Positions 36,054 through 48,088 are shown, counted from the stretch's first letter. The stretch: DNA of 64,000 bases from Rhodocollybia butyracea (GCA_015501585.1 JADNRY010000279.1:1-64000), one strand, 5' to 3'. Notes: generated from the letters alone by a model not told the origin. Made by a program: numbers and translations.

Positions 36054-36718
36054 ATGGTCAGTGTAATGCCTAGTCTAATGTACTTTTTTCTCATAATCTT
36101 CTAGTCCTCACCTCGTGCTGTTATTCAAATTCTAATCACCGGTACTCAAATTTTGGGCAAAGCTTTTCTTGAAGCAGGACGGCAAGCAGCCAAAAGTGCG
36201 TCTCTGAAAAAGCAAAAATTTATTAAATTTGTTGACCAGTTATTCCAGATGCAAGAGCGCCAGCACATGCAGTGGGCGGTGATGTTGCTGGAGTTGGAAA
36301 CGCTAGTTTCTGGCTCAATAACAGACCAGCTCACACGACAACATCGGATGACTCTGGACGAAGCACATCTCATTCTAAACGTGAAACGGGGAGAAGAGAT
36401 GGAAAATATTTTACAAGCACGCCCTTTACTATCTCTGCTTGGACCTGACATTTATTTTCTTTGAACAGCACTACGAGCATCTCTTCAAAGCCAACTCTCC
36501 TCCTGCACCTCCTCCGAAATCCGCAACACCTGCACCAAGAGCAAAGGCTGTCAACCAATTCCATTCACATTATCTTCAATCCAAAGTTGTTCGTGCTCGT
36601 GAACGGATAGAAGGCAGAGAGCAAAATGGCGGCAGAAGCAGAGGTAGAGCAAAAATCTGCCACAGCAGATTCATCGCAACCTCCACCGCCTCCACCGCCT
36701 GCATCAGGATCATCCTGA
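36054..36718 (+). CDS. PAM16: TIM23-associated import motor subunit PAM16 (TIM16)
   Basis: PAM16 is a J-like protein on the matrix side of the inner membrane that anchors and restrains PAM18 in the Hsp70 import motor. SSPRAVIQILITGTQILGKA, AFLEAGRQAAKNA, SGSITDQLTRQHRMTLDEAH, LILNVKRGEEMENILQ, HYEHLFKANSPP and SHYLQSKVVRARERIEAE are all family-specific. The J-like domain lacks HPD (DEAHLIL region), as expected. The first exon appears to be only ATG (36054-36056), followed by a GTCAGT intron to 36104. Another intron (36417-36468) has a GC donor. Two one-base breaks occur: TTT at 36307-36309 should be TT, and GG at 36613-36614 should be G. With both corrected the protein ends QPPPPPPASGSS at 36718. 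Confidence 0.93.
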
Positions 36719-37222
36719 CCTAGACCACGGTGGCATACGTTATAGATCTAATGCATTGTATCCTCTTATAATGACACTCACACCTCATCCTCGTCGCACT
36801 ATCCAAGGAATAATACGAGTTAGACAAAGGCGAATGGCCTTTAGTCGTTGAAACGTTTGTGCCGCACCGAACTATCCTTGCTACTACTTCCTTCGTGCGA
36901 GTGTACAAGTCACTCTTTCATGATCAATGGTGCTGCTGCCTTGGCGGTCCGTGTGTCAAAAGCAATACTCAAAACCCCGAGAGCGCCTCAATCACTTCTT
37001 TGTTTCTATCAGCAAAAGCCTGTTCGTTTGATTTCCTTCCACACAAAGGGCCTGAGATATAAAACGGAAATGCCCTTCGTTTCTGGATAACCTACTTTAC
37101 CTTCCTTACTCTTTTTCGAATCCAAGCTGCAGGCAGCCAAAGTTGGTACGAACTTCAATCTCACGTCATTCGATATTAAATGAACTCTTATCGTCAGTTA
37201 ACATTTGTCGCTCCTTCCCAAG
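36719..37222. other. Intergenic spacer
   Basis: Two overlapping open frames (36848-37090) exist but have no motif, no splice pattern and no codon bias distinguishing one from the other. No tRNA or repeat was recognised. Confidence 0.45.
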
Positions 37223-38250
37223 ATGTACATGCAAGCTTTGCAACCCAGGTATGAGTGGCCGACTGACACAGAAGGGCTGTGGGACAGAGTACCATTGCCT
37301 CCGACCCACCTAATTTATGAATTGCCTTCCCTGGTCACTTTCTTTCGCGATGATTGCACAGGAGCGTTCGCTACTCTTGACTCGGATTCTAATTCACCTA
37401 TCATTACTTGGTTTCCGCCTCTATCACCATTAGACAGCTACGTCAACGGATCAATAATAGGCCCATTGAGGTAACTTCCACGATACCGGAAAAATCGTAC
37501 ATCTACTCATTGTCTTTTCAGCAGTATCCTAAGCGTATTAATACGACTCTGCCCGGGGTCTCACCATCATCACCTCCCCCCGGTACAGGAACCCCTCCAT
37601 TTCGACTTACCGTGCCGCGTCAAGCATCACCTGATGAGCTTACACTCAAATGCGTGCCGAACGAAAGCTTGCATATTCTTTCCCCGTCCAGTGAGAAACT
37701 CAACTTGAAGCGGGAACAGGCGTTCATTTGTCACAGCAGAATCACTCCAGGACTCACTGGTGGATCGGGGTCCCGATGTCCTCTCAAGGGGAAACACAAA
37801 GGCGACTTGAGCACTCCAATAGTTTATCTTGCCTCGAAATTCAGTTTTCCAGATAAATCTTTACATTCCGCTCCTTCATCTATCCACTTATCTCCACCAA
37901 CGCGCCAACGGACTGTTGACATTAACCCCTTCACCTCCATAGACCAAGTCAAAACGCGACCTTGCACAAGACAGAGATTGCAAGCAACATCCCGAAGCTC
38001 TGCGAAACGTAGGCGTAACCATTGCGAGCGGTCATCCACTTCCGAACGTCCATGGACAACGTATTGCAGTCAATTCTCAAGTAGCCCGTTACCAGTCAAT
38101 ACAGCGGGACTCATGGATTACATGATGGACTATAACCTGACGAATAAAACTTGGAAAGATGAAGCACCCTATTTGAGGAATCGCAGTATGCAGGCGAAGA
38201 GGGAAGGGAGAGACTTGCAATGGAGGCTTTCCTTGACGTCCTTTGGCTAG
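37223..38250 (+). CDS. Hypothetical protein, reading frame uncertain
   Basis: MYMQALQPRYEWPTDTEGLW begins an open frame with proline-rich text to GSIIGPLR (37471). A canonical intron (GTAACT near 37472 to TTTTCAG near 37530) follows. Downstream two frames compete: one ends LQWRLSLTSFG at 38250, the other contains HPEALRNVGVTIASGHPLPN near 37990-38060 and could end LDVLWLDNN at 38269. With one-base indels common in this assembly I cannot choose. No domain is recognised. The direction is supported by the intron and by the position between PAM16 (same strand) and the convergent PaiB-like gene, only about 40 bases away. Confidence 0.4.
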
Positions 38251-38293
38251 ATAATAACTAATCGTATTTCAATCCATCAATGGCAAGCACTGC

Positions 38294-39161
38294 TCATTCC
38301 TGCGCTATGACTGTGAAAGGGATATCAGATCGCAAATCGCAATGTAGAGCCTTCGTATGGACCTTTGTTTTCTTAGCATCTGCCAATTGCCCCCTCTCCT
38401 TCACCATTTCAGACAACTTGGTGGTTGTCTCCGAGCCTATATTTTCGAATCCTGCAATTACACCTTCCCTATCCCCCATTGGCAACTCCTGGCTCATCTT
38501 GAATTTGCCACCCATCGACTCGATTTTGACCTCGATGCCAATGATCGCTTTCTGCAACAGCTCTATATATCGGATTGGGGCGTCTGACACTTTCCATGGT
38601 TCCTCGTGACCCATTATTTTCTCTTCGCCAAGGTTTGAGAGGTCGTTACCTTGCACAGTAAGGAATGCTATAGTAGCGGGATCGTTCTGATAGTAAATCG
38701 TTGCTTTGCCATATACTTGGACTGCTGCATAATTCCATGTTGGGACCGTCTTTCCTGTCGATCCTTTGGTCGCCTTGTAAAATTTGGGAGTAACATAGTG
38801 ATGCACAGGGCTATTGAAAAGTATCATAACGTCTCTTTGGTGAATCAGTCCTTTTTCTCAAAACCTGGTAATAAAATGTTTACCTTTCCAATGTTGCTGG
38901 GCCTGTTGTTCCTAGTTTATCGAGAGATTCCATCATGGCTTTTGACTGGGGATTTGCGCGGGCCATATGGCCGCGCAAGACGCCAAGCTCTGTGTCGCTG
39001 GAATCATCGCTGATGTCGAGAATCCAAGGAATATGGCTGGATTGGAGGAAGGGATATGGAGGACAATCGATAGCAGTGGTGAAGATTCCGAGAGGGTTCT
39101 CTCGAATGAAGGTGCGCAGAACGGGAATATCATGCTCAACGTGTGCTTCTCGAAGATACAT
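38294..39161 (-). CDS. PaiB-family (FMN-binding split-barrel) protein
   Basis: PaiB-like proteins bind flavin through a split beta-barrel; in Bacillus the relative is a transcriptional regulator, and in fungi they are usually annotated as transcriptional regulators of unknown role. MYLREAHVEHDIPVLRTFIR is the typical start, followed by NPLGIFTTAI, LQSSHIPWILD, LRGHMARANPQ, and after an intron (about 38835-38883) DVMILFNSPVHHYVTPKFYK, VPTWNYAAVQVYGKA, GHEEPWKVSDAP and KFKMSQELPMGDREGVIAGF. The intron must use the upstream AG of CAAAGAG to keep frame (LERDVMILF). About 270 residues, normal for the family, with no frame breaks. It is divergent from the coiled-coil gene at 39414. Confidence 0.87.
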
Positions 39162-39413
39162 TTGCGCCGCAGGTCACGGTAATCAAGCCGGAACCTCTTA
39201 ATGACACTAAGAATGCGGGAGCAAGCGAGAGATGGAAGAGATGGAAGTGTCAAAGTGCCGATATTCTATGATAAGCCGCTACGCAATTTATTTCGGAATA
39301 AGCTAGCGGGATTTCTGTTGACTTTGAATATTAGAGTCTATACACGCGGATATCCATAAGCGCGCACCTAAAGTTGTAATCAAGTATTGAGCGCTTAAAC
39401 TAGCGCGTCTTTC

Positions 39414-41954
39414 ATGGACATGCTCCCCAGGCCTAAACCCCCAGCACAGCTCCGGCGAGCGTCTAAGGAGTCGTCCAAATTGACTTTTCCTGACGACGAT
39501 GACCCTGATATTCCTGGGCTGCTCAATCGAGCAGATGATTTGATTAGAGAAAGACAGCGAGGTATGCAAAATGCCTGTGTTTCTTTCATTTACTGATCAT
39601 GCCTTGGTAGAGCTCAGCTTCACATCTGAACTTTCTCGTGAGCTTAAGCAGACTCACGAAGCTCTCGTTGCAAGAACACCGCTAACTTCGCCTTCGTATC
39701 TCCATGTACCGCTACCGCCGATGAGCCCACCGGCCCACAGGAGCATCAGTACATTCAACAACACTAGCACACCATTCCAAACTTTACACGCTCTACACTC
39801 TACACAGTCTCCAGTCTACTCGAATCGCCCACCTAAACACGCCCGTCGCGTCTCAATCACCCAGTCTGAACTTGGTCGTCTCTCGGACCAGAATGCTGAG
39901 CTTTTACTCAAGCTGGAACAACTGGAACAAGAGTCTGCTTCGGCTGACAAATCTGGCAGGCGCAAACTTGGTAAATTGGAACGCGAAATTCAGACTCTGA
40001 GAACCGAGTTGGACGAAGCCAGACAGGACGCGATTCGGAGGACCAAGGAAGAGAAGAGCGCGGCCCGGATGAAACCTAGGAGGAAACATACTGAGGATGA
40101 AGAAACCACACCCACATTTCAAGACTTTGCACCCTCGAGCTCCACTCGTTCAACTTCATCCTTGTAAGTGAACCTCTCTGCACTTTGACCTGAACACATC
40201 GCTGATCAACTACCAGTGCGACCGATGCTACGAACGATTCAGCATCATCTGAATCCTCCACTATCATCTTAAATCACCTTCTTTCCAAAATTTCAGAGCT
40301 CGAAGAAGCCAACGTTCTAATATGCCAAGAGCAGCTTGAAACTGCAGGACGTCTTCAAGTCGCACAAAGCGAGGTTGAAAGCATTAGGAAAGTCTGGTCT
40401 TATCTTGGAATAGGACCAGGACCTGACGATGACGATGACAACTCAGTTGATGTCGAGATTGTTGACGACGAGGAAGACTTGATTGGAGCTGAAAAGCAGG
40501 GTACAATCCGATTTCGGACCTTAAAGCAAGGCGCCTCTGAGTCGGCTCCCTTCGCAATTGCGTCTCAAGCTGAAAATGTCTTTGATTCGTCCACACTCTC
40601 ACAAGTCGATTCTGTACAGTATCTCCGTTCCGTTGATATTGCTTTCGCCGAGGGAATATACGGAGGAATGCATAGCACTGTTCGTTCTCCTCCAACATAT
40701 TCCAGTCAACCCTTTGGCCGCCGATCAGCGAAAGGCAAAGAGAAAGTTAGGAAGAGTGCTGTTGGCCTGTTTCGCGAAGGGGAAAACGTTCATGACGCCA
40801 GTTCTGACTCACTGAACTTGGTTGCCTCCTTTTCCCCGTTCCCAGTTTCTCGTTATACTCCCCACTCCTCGTTCTCGCCCAGCAACGAACTTTCCGAGCT
40901 CGACTTCTCCGCATTATTCGAGAGTCCAGGGTCTTTTGTTTCTTTGGATGATGAACATTCTCCTCAATTTGAGCGAGGTTTTCCTGATGGGCTTCGTCGA
41001 CGATCCCTGGGAAGTGAGATGGGAGATTTTGGAGATAACGATTCATTATCTCGACCAAGGAGCCGAAATAACTCTCTTTTTCAAGAACTTGAAAGTTCTT
41101 TTGACTCTGAAGTCAGTGGCGCATCCCTCGACTCCGGTGAAAATGAAGATAATGACATGGATCAATCTGTGTTTCCACGTCCTGCCAGGATTCATATCAC
41201 CCCGCCTACACCCGACAAGAGAAAAACCTTTTCGGAATCATCGTCGGATTCGTCACCTACCACCATATTTACTACTCCACCGTCCTCCACTCCAGGATCA
41301 TCTGTGAATACTTCTCCTGCTTCATCTCCATTGGTTTCGAAATCAGATTCTGCTAGGGCGCGGCGTGCTTCTCTCTCGCAAAGCGTCAAGGCTAGAGCCG
41401 GAAGGTGGGGACCAAGACTGGTAACCGTTCTTCCGAGAGGTGATGATCCCGATTCCCTGACTGGTTTCAGCATCCGGAAAGGATTGAGTGGAAAACTAGG
41501 TGAAGGATTTGGGTCCTTGTTTGGTAGTTCTATACCTTCCGAGCACGTTGACAGATATTCAAATCGTCCGGCTACGCTTCAAACTCACTCGCCTACGCAT
41601 TCCTCCGCCCTAATGTCGCTGTCTCCCGGCGACAGCTCTTCTACGGAGTCGAATTTCACCGCACGTCTCTCAACTAAACCGTCCTCTTCTCAAGGGTCCT
41701 CAACTCCGAAATTAAATTCCAACGTCCGCGTTCTAGTTCGTTCGCAACTATCTAGCATCGACCGAGCACGTTCGCTCATTCTAGAAGCGTGGCTCTGGTT
41801 CCAGCTCCTTGTGGTCCTCAGCGTCTTTATATGGGCTGTAGCAAAAAGAGGACCAAGAAGTGTGCTGAAGATCGATAACGAAAGTGAGGATATTCAACCT
41901 GAAACGAACCTTGCTGCAGTGAAATATAATGATGAAGACCAGCTTGAGACCTAA
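39414..41954 (+). CDS. Coiled-coil, Ser-rich protein with C-terminal membrane anchor, function unknown
   Basis: The protein of about 800 residues starts MDMLPRPKPPAQLRR. It has a predicted coiled coil (SDQNAELLLKLEQLEQESAS, REIQTLRTELDEARQDAIRR; a second at ISELEEANVLICQEQLETAG). Then come an acidic patch (GPDDDDDNSVDVEIVDDEED) and a long Ser/Pro region. One hydrophobic helix (AWLWFQLLVVLSVFIWAVA) lies about 45 residues from the end, giving a tail-anchored layout. Two introns are inferred near 39562-39610 and 40165-40215; the rest is one long exon with no frame break. No domain is recognised. An organelle-surface tether or septum/vesicle factor would fit the layout, but that is only inference. 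Confidence 0.82.
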
Positions 41955-42370
41955 GACAGCCTAGTATAGATTTTTCACTCTTTTACATATTGCATTACCT
42001 TTTACATTAAGGACATTTTTTTATCTACATATCTAATTTTTTACATAACATCGTTGTACTATGTATCTACACTACCTACACATATTAAAGAGCCAGTTCG
42101 ATTTGTACGTTCCATTTCATTGTTTTAGCTCATTCATGTGAACTTAATAAACAAATCAAGTTAGCGATATATACCAGTAACTTATAATTTGGGTACAGCA
42201 ATATACTACCAGAGGATTATCGAAGGAAATACTGGTACTAAAAAAGTCAAAGTAAGCTATGTATACAAGTACTGTACAAGTGTCCGAATGTGTCCGAATT
42301 CTAGCAATACAACAGGTATATTGGTATATACACGGCGCGAAGATAAAATAACATTGTCAGAATTAACTCT
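41955..42370. other. Convergent intergenic spacer
   Basis: AT-rich with repeated TACATATC-like words and no gene; probably 3' untranslated regions of the two converging genes. Confidence 0.5.
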
Positions 42371-44040
42371 TCATGAAACACCATACAGCTTATCGAGCTG
42401 TGCTTTGAACGCTTCTTCCACAGCTTTTCTTCGAATGTTTACCCTTTGACGCTGTGCGTGGTAACGAACCTTTGGGAATCACAATGATCATCTCGGCAGT
42501 AATCCTCTCGTGAACGTATCGCCTGGAATGGAAAAGTCGAATTTTCCTCCAGATTTCCTTCTTCAGTTTAGGCTCCGGGACCTCTCCATCGCTTTCCACG
42601 AACAGAACCGGGGACGGCCGTCCTGTCCCCGCCACGATACACTCCGATATGAGAGGCCCACACATTGCGCGAGCGTTATCCTCAATCGATTTTGTATCAC
42701 ATCTCAGACTGTTCTCCGTTTTGATCCAATCATCATCCCTTCCAGCAAAGATGTATGTCCCAGGCCCCACCTCGATGAAAAGGTCACCAGTGTGGAACTT
42801 GTTGTCGTCTGGATTTCGTAGTGAGATATCAGGGCAATCGCCCGACTCTGGTAGGACAACGAACTCGAGGAGGCGATTGGTAGACTGATGCACACCCGAG
42901 TCAACATCAGAGTGAGTTGGACGGAACTCGTATGAGAGACCAGTGAGGGGTCGAAGATGGTGTCGTGTGTTGGGATCTTTGCCTCCAATTGAAATGAGTG
43001 TGGATCCTCCGAGCTCAGTACTTCCGAAAATCTCCTTGAGATTGATTCCGCTGCTGTAAGCGTAATCTTGGTCCTCCTGTGAGAGCGCCATACCGCAAGT
43101 CGTGACTTCATCGAGACTGGTTAGTATTGCCAGAAACTTTGGGTCTTGTCGAGCGGTTCGGAGATGCGCTGAGAAGAAAGCGGCGAACTGCCAAATTCGG
43201 TTAACTTGACAATATCTAACCATGGCAGTCAGCTCTTCCGCAGGGAATGGGAACCGGCTCGGCTGCACGATACAAGTCCCGTATTGCATCAAGGAAAGAA
43301 GCAAGCATGTCTGACCAATATGTGCCATACTTCCCATCCAAGTACTAACATCCTGGCGGTCAGGATTGATAGGCACACACAGCTGACTGGCCTTGCGAGC
43401 CGCTGCATCGAGCCAACGGTAGTTGCATGGAACAAGTTTTGGGCTGCCAGACGTAGACCACTCGTGGTGGAATATGAATGCGCATTCAGAAGGGTCAATG
43501 GACTCTTCGTTGGTGGTAATGTAGGAGTCCTGGACAACCATGCTTAGATTCACCGAAGACAATTCGATGTTGGAAAAGGCGGGTGCTGTAAATAAGTGTA
43601 CAGGGACGTCATGTGTTCGGTTGGACATGGAAACTAATGTCCCCGAGTCGCATACTAGCGCCTTGGCACCTGCTTTCTGGAGGAGCTCGAAGATAACAGT
43701 GGGATTAGGGAGGCGAAGACTGAAAAGTTGAGGCACATAGCCCGCTTTCGGAGACACCGTAGATATGGAGAACATCGGAGTAGGTGTATCCTCCAATCCA
43801 CAGCCCAACTACCGACTTGAGGGGAACATTAGCCTTGATATTGAGCTCATATGCCCAATACCTGGCACACAGTTCGACATCATCATAAAACTGTTTAAAC
43901 GTGATCGTGTCCCATCGGGGGACTCCGAGCGAAGGACCTTGGGAGGAAGGGACCTTGAATGCCGCAGATTGGGCGAAACGCTCGCTGCTATCTTTGAGGA
44001 TAGACAAGTGCGTCTTCAAGGGGTTGGTGGAGGGGGTCAT
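42371..44040 (-). CDS. Adenylate-forming enzyme (acyl-CoA synthetase / NRPS-like A domain)
   Basis: ANL-superfamily enzymes activate a carboxylate as an acyl-adenylate. The start MTPSTNPLKTHLSIL precedes WDTITFKQFYDDV. The phosphate-binding motif is STSGSPKLVP (A3-like), followed by GQTCLLLSLMQYGTCIV, the A5-like IFGSTELGG, the hinge region HTGDLFIEVGPGTYIFAGRD-DDWIKTEN (A7/A8) and the A10 lysine in PKGSLPRTA. The whole product is about 550 residues, enough for one adenylation domain without carrier or reductase. Two one-base breaks occur: GG at 43750-43751 (restoring YGVSKAGYVPQLFSL) and TTT at 42438-42440 (restoring RRKAVEEAFKAQLDKLYGVS with a stop at 42371). Substrate is unknown. It borders the repeat-rich island. 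Confidence 0.82.
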
Positions 44041-45049
44041 ACAAGTGGATAAACTGTTTAAAGATATGTGACCGAGTAAAGGGCTCCCTTATAAAGATAA
44101 AAACCCGCAGAATAACAAACCTAGGAGCGAATCATCGCGACGAAGCAAGAGTCACAACAGCCAAACTGAGCTGTCGGAAGCGGTACGTACGGCCAGACAG
44201 CGCTCACGTCTCTTGAACAGCATTGATATGTGGGTCTTGGTTTGTGATCTCTACATACTCGGGCTGTTAGCGAGTCTTGTCAACAATCTAAACCTGGTCT
44301 TGTCAGCATACTTCAGATATGCGTCTCATATAGCTGTGGCTAACCTTGGAGTAGCTGTGTAACTGTACAATATACAGCAGATCGTTCTGCAGCATCAGAA
44401 CAATCCGTTAAAACGTCCCCTTATTGCTCCGAACCGCCAAGTTGTACAACTTGGTGTTAAAAGTTGAAGCCATTTCGACTAGGGCAGAATCGTAAAGTGA
44501 GTTGAACGAACACAGTCTGAGTCAGACGTTGATAACTTGTATAGCTTTAGGCGGGAGCGCCGCACCTAGACACCTGTCAGTAAATACACCTCATCATGAT
44601 GAACGGTTAATAAATGCCATGTACTAGTACTGTTCTGCCAAATCCTTACCCTGGAGGCTATCCACTGAGTTGAGAACAGTTGAGAACTCGGAGCGGACAC
44701 AGTAACAGCACGATAATGATGTTACGCATTTTCACATGCACCACCTTCATCATGGGCGGCTCGGCGGGTTCGATTCCGAACGGTGAGTATACTAAATATG
44801 CCTCCCTGAACACTTGAGTTCTCAAAGCTTGAACAAGCTTGAACCATGTCATATCTGTATCAAACTGAATATATAGTAGTCTAGGCTATGTAGTACGGGA
44901 TGCCTAATTAACCAAAATTCAAAACTGAAAATTCAAATAATCCAAAGCGAAAATCGTATATATATTTATGTGGTAAAAAGCTACAACTGGAAGCCCTCAA
45001 ATTCTAACGTATTTGATTAGACTGTATGCTCTCGGGGGCTTAGGGATTA

Positions 45050-45826
45050 CAGCGCTGTCAGAAAATAATGTCAGTCGCAAAAAAGAAACGCGAAAAAAAG
45101 AAATAGGTACGCGAGCATCAATGTTTGATGTGAAGGGTCAAGCAATTGAAAGTGCTCCATCCTGCTCCATCCTAACAAAATCCTCCTTGTCTTCCCAACT
45201 TAGTCATGGGCTTCCCACATATTAGCCAGGATCTGAAGCCCATATTGAGGACAGAAATACTCGAGATTAATCTAAGACTTGGTTATAAGTACCGGTAAAG
45301 GCCAGCAAGCACAAAAAAGAAGGGAATGTACTCTGGAAGCACAAATCTCAGAGCGCAAAACGGATCGGCCATCAAGCATCAGCGCATCAATCCTCGCGTA
45401 CCTATTTCTTTTTTTTTCTTTTTTTTCTTTTCTTTTTTGCGACTGACATTAGGGCGTTTCACGACGGCTTGAAAAGCCTTTTTCGATTCTTTTTCGGTGT
45501 CTTTTTTGGCTTCTTTTTTGAAGGGCAATTTCAACAGCCGAGATTGCCGAAACGGATGACCAAGCAGACACATCAAAAAAAAGAGCATGAAAAAAGGCGC
45601 GAAAACGCTCAGAAAAGGTGCAGAAAAGGCCATCGAGCCTTTTCTGCACCTTTTCTGAGCCTTTTTCAAGTCCTTTTTTCGCTTAGCAGTGTTTCCGGTG
45701 ATCGGATCGCATCGGAGATTGAAAAAACCAACTGAAAAAAAAAAGCTCCAAAAAAGAGCTCAAAAAAGCATGAAAAAAGGCTCTTAAGTTCGTCGTGAAA
45801 CGCCCTATTATTTTCTGACAGCGCTG
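45050..45826. mobile_element. TA-flanked inverted-repeat element (Tc1/mariner-type MITE), interrupted by a second one
   Basis: The left end CAGCGCTGTCAGAAAATAAT (45050) reappears inverted at the right end (ATTATTTTCTGACAGCGCTG, ending 45826). TA lies immediately outside each end (45048-45049, 45827-45828). The repeat continues inward (GTCAGTCGCAAAAAAGAAA..ATAGGTACGCGAG from about 45070 to 45117), matched by CTCGCGTACCTATTTC..GCGACTGACAT at about 45395-45449. The right arm is cut by the inner element at 45452-45805. Without that insert the element is about 421 bases. No transposase is present. Confidence 0.85.
45452..45805. mobile_element. Inner TA-flanked MITE inserted in the right arm of the outer element
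   Basis: Ends GGGCGTTTCACGACG and CGTCGTGAAACGCCC are exact inverted repeats, with TA on both sides (45450-45451, 45806-45807). Removing it rejoins GACTGACAT-TA-TTATTTTCTGACAG, which then matches the outer left arm. Inside, GCTCAGAAAAGGTGCAGAAA at about 45608 pairs with TTTCTGCACCTTTTCTGAGC at about 45641, so most of the 354 bases can fold into one hairpin. No coding capacity. Confidence 0.88.
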
Positions 45827-47211
45827 TAATCGATTATGATCTGAGTCCATTATACTAGGGTCCCAGTAAATTTACCTCAACGTTTTGACTTCACAAGACA
45901 CTAAACATTATCCGGAGACATGAAAATCAATTACAATGCTATGCCAATTTTGGAAACCTTCGCTCGTATCGCCATAAGTAGTTTCGGTGAGTCCACCTGG
46001 CACCAGTACCAACTAAGTAGCTGTGCTTTTCGCGACGACTATAAACGTTTAAACAGTGGATGAATGTATTAGTCCAACCGGAGAAATTGCCACATTGAAG
46101 AGACTTGAAACGCGGATTACGTCCATTGAGTGCTAGAATACGGATATTATGAATATATAGGCCCACGTGTAGATGCATGGCACAAGCAAGGATAAGTTCC
46201 TTGTCATGACCACGGATCATTGGGGATCGTTTTCACAAATACAATAGTGAAACAGCAGTCTACTAGGGATGGTGTATAACTTAAAGGGGTTGTACTTATA
46301 GCCCAGTACGTTCACTCCAAAGGTTTTTAAGCATCACGACTCTCTGAAGGTAAAGACTCAGTTCTCAGCTTTTGCGCTGTCCGAATACCTTCTCCTTGGA
46401 ATTGAGAATCGAACTTATCGAGAAACTGTGCATGCCTCCAGTAGACTACACAGGTATCGCGGACCGAGACCCCAGGACGGATGTGTATTCCCTGATGTTT
46501 AATAAAAGAAACTAAAGTCTATGCCAGCCTGGCATATCGGGACACATTTACCTCTTGGTCAATGGTCTTCCATCTTTGGTGTACCAGCGGGTGTACCAGT
46601 GCACATTTCAAAAGGTGTATCAAAGAGAAGAAATGGCCGCAGATAACAGCCAGATTATGACCCTAACAGCTCCAGCTTTTCACGGGCTAGTCGACCAGAA
46701 TGAAGATCCTGGAGAGCCACCCATATCTTATGGCTAACGTACAGACAAGCTCACGAGTAAGCTTAAAAGATTCAACAGGTTTCCAACGCCTTCCTTGAAT
46801 ATCTAGTTTGGACGATATCGGTTCTCTTTTTCCTTCATGTTTCGAACATTTTGTTCTAGGTAAACATGCTTCCAACCACTAGCACAATGATCTCGCTGGA
46901 TCCACAGAATACCACGTATCTGGAGTCCAGTTAATGTAAACTCTCCGATACAAAGCTTTCTGAGAGAGAACATCGAGTCCAGTCCAGGAGAAATATGATC
47001 AGTACAACTATTCTGGATACTCAGACGATACGCAGATCGTGGGCAAGTGGTGAATTTTTCTTGGCAGTGGGCCCTTTCGAATCTCCTCTAGATGAACAAC
47101 GGGTGGTGTGCACTGTGGGTGGCCTCGATGTTACAGTTCATCGTTTGGGCATCTGTTCGACAAGAATGGCTCTTCTGATGCTATTTTGGAGATGTCACGC
47201 GTACGGGAAGA

Positions 47212-47565
47212 TGTAACACTCGATAACACATAGCTGGTGTGTCTTTCTATGTGCTTTTTTTGACAAGGCAAGCGGCGGGGACGGTACAGTCGACCTTCGG
47301 GAGTAAAGGGAACCACAACGACGTGGTACGAAAGACCGATTGGACTACCTAATGTACGTACAGAGTAAGTATATAAGTAGCTACTGTGCGTAAGTGGCGG
47401 AACGACCGAGCACAAGAACATATGCTCTAAAACTTTTTTTTGTCAGTCTTATACTCAATCGAGGTCCCTACTGCGTCAGGATACCCGCTCTATACATAGG
47501 CTCGGAGTAATAGACAATAGATTAGCGGAGAACAACAAGCTGGAGCCCTAATCGGGCGGTAGTCA
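47212..47565 (+). mobile_element. LTR of a retrotransposon (Copia-like), internal region missing
   Basis: Begins TGTAACACTCGATAACACAT and ends GGGCGGTAGTCA, i.e. TG..CA. A TATA-like AGTATATAAG lies near 47370. One base after the end comes TGGTATCA (47567-47574), the primer binding site complementary to the 3' end of initiator tRNA-Met used by many Copia elements. No gag or pol similarity follows and no second LTR was found. The bases before and after do not form a target duplication. Confidence 0.55.
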
Positions 47566-47566
47566 A

Positions 47567-47574
47567 TGGTATCA
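47567..47574 (+). other. Retrotransposon primer binding site
   Basis: TGGTATCA, one base after the LTR end; it matches the initiator-tRNA-type primer site of Copia elements. Confidence 0.5.
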
Positions 47575-48088
47575 TGTGCAAAGAAGTACCACGTAGATAT
47601 ATCTAGGCTGACAGACAGTCCGATGGCCGGGCCCCCTCTCAGTCCCCCTTAAATGTTGTGGGTGCAGGGATGGTGTAGCCTTTGAATTGCGAAAGTTTCC
47701 TAATTTGGTCGGCCAAAGCGTTGTATATCAGGGGTGTTTCACTTTGAAGCATGAGGAATTAGCCATGTCCAGCGCTTGGAGAGCTTGATTAGGCTCGTTA
47801 AAACTAAAATACTATAGTAGTAGTGAGATATATCTGAACTTATCACTGTAAGATGTCTGAAGAGTAAGTCGTCTCATGATGGAGCTTTTTCAGATACATT
47901 TATTTCCACTTGTTTACAGTGCTCCTAACCTGTGACAGTCAGTTAGTAGTTATTGTGCCTTGTTGAGTGAGACCCACCCCCACCGGCACAGGTGTTGACT
48001 ACATATTCTAGACCCTGAATAATTGATTGAAGAAAGTAGACATACTTGTCTGTCTGACCATGCCTTGCAAATGCTAACGGCTTGTCAT

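Noticed and set aside
40384..41058. Minus-strand open frames over the coiled-coil gene
   Set aside because: Antisense shadows of a long intact + strand exon.
44760..44790. Possible tRNA from GGGTTCGATTCC
   Set aside because: No A-box or acceptor stem at a proper distance, and the T stem does not pair.
45379..45735. Lys/Phe-rich open frames on both strands
   Set aside because: Low-complexity by-products of the A/T-rich nested inverted-repeat elements.
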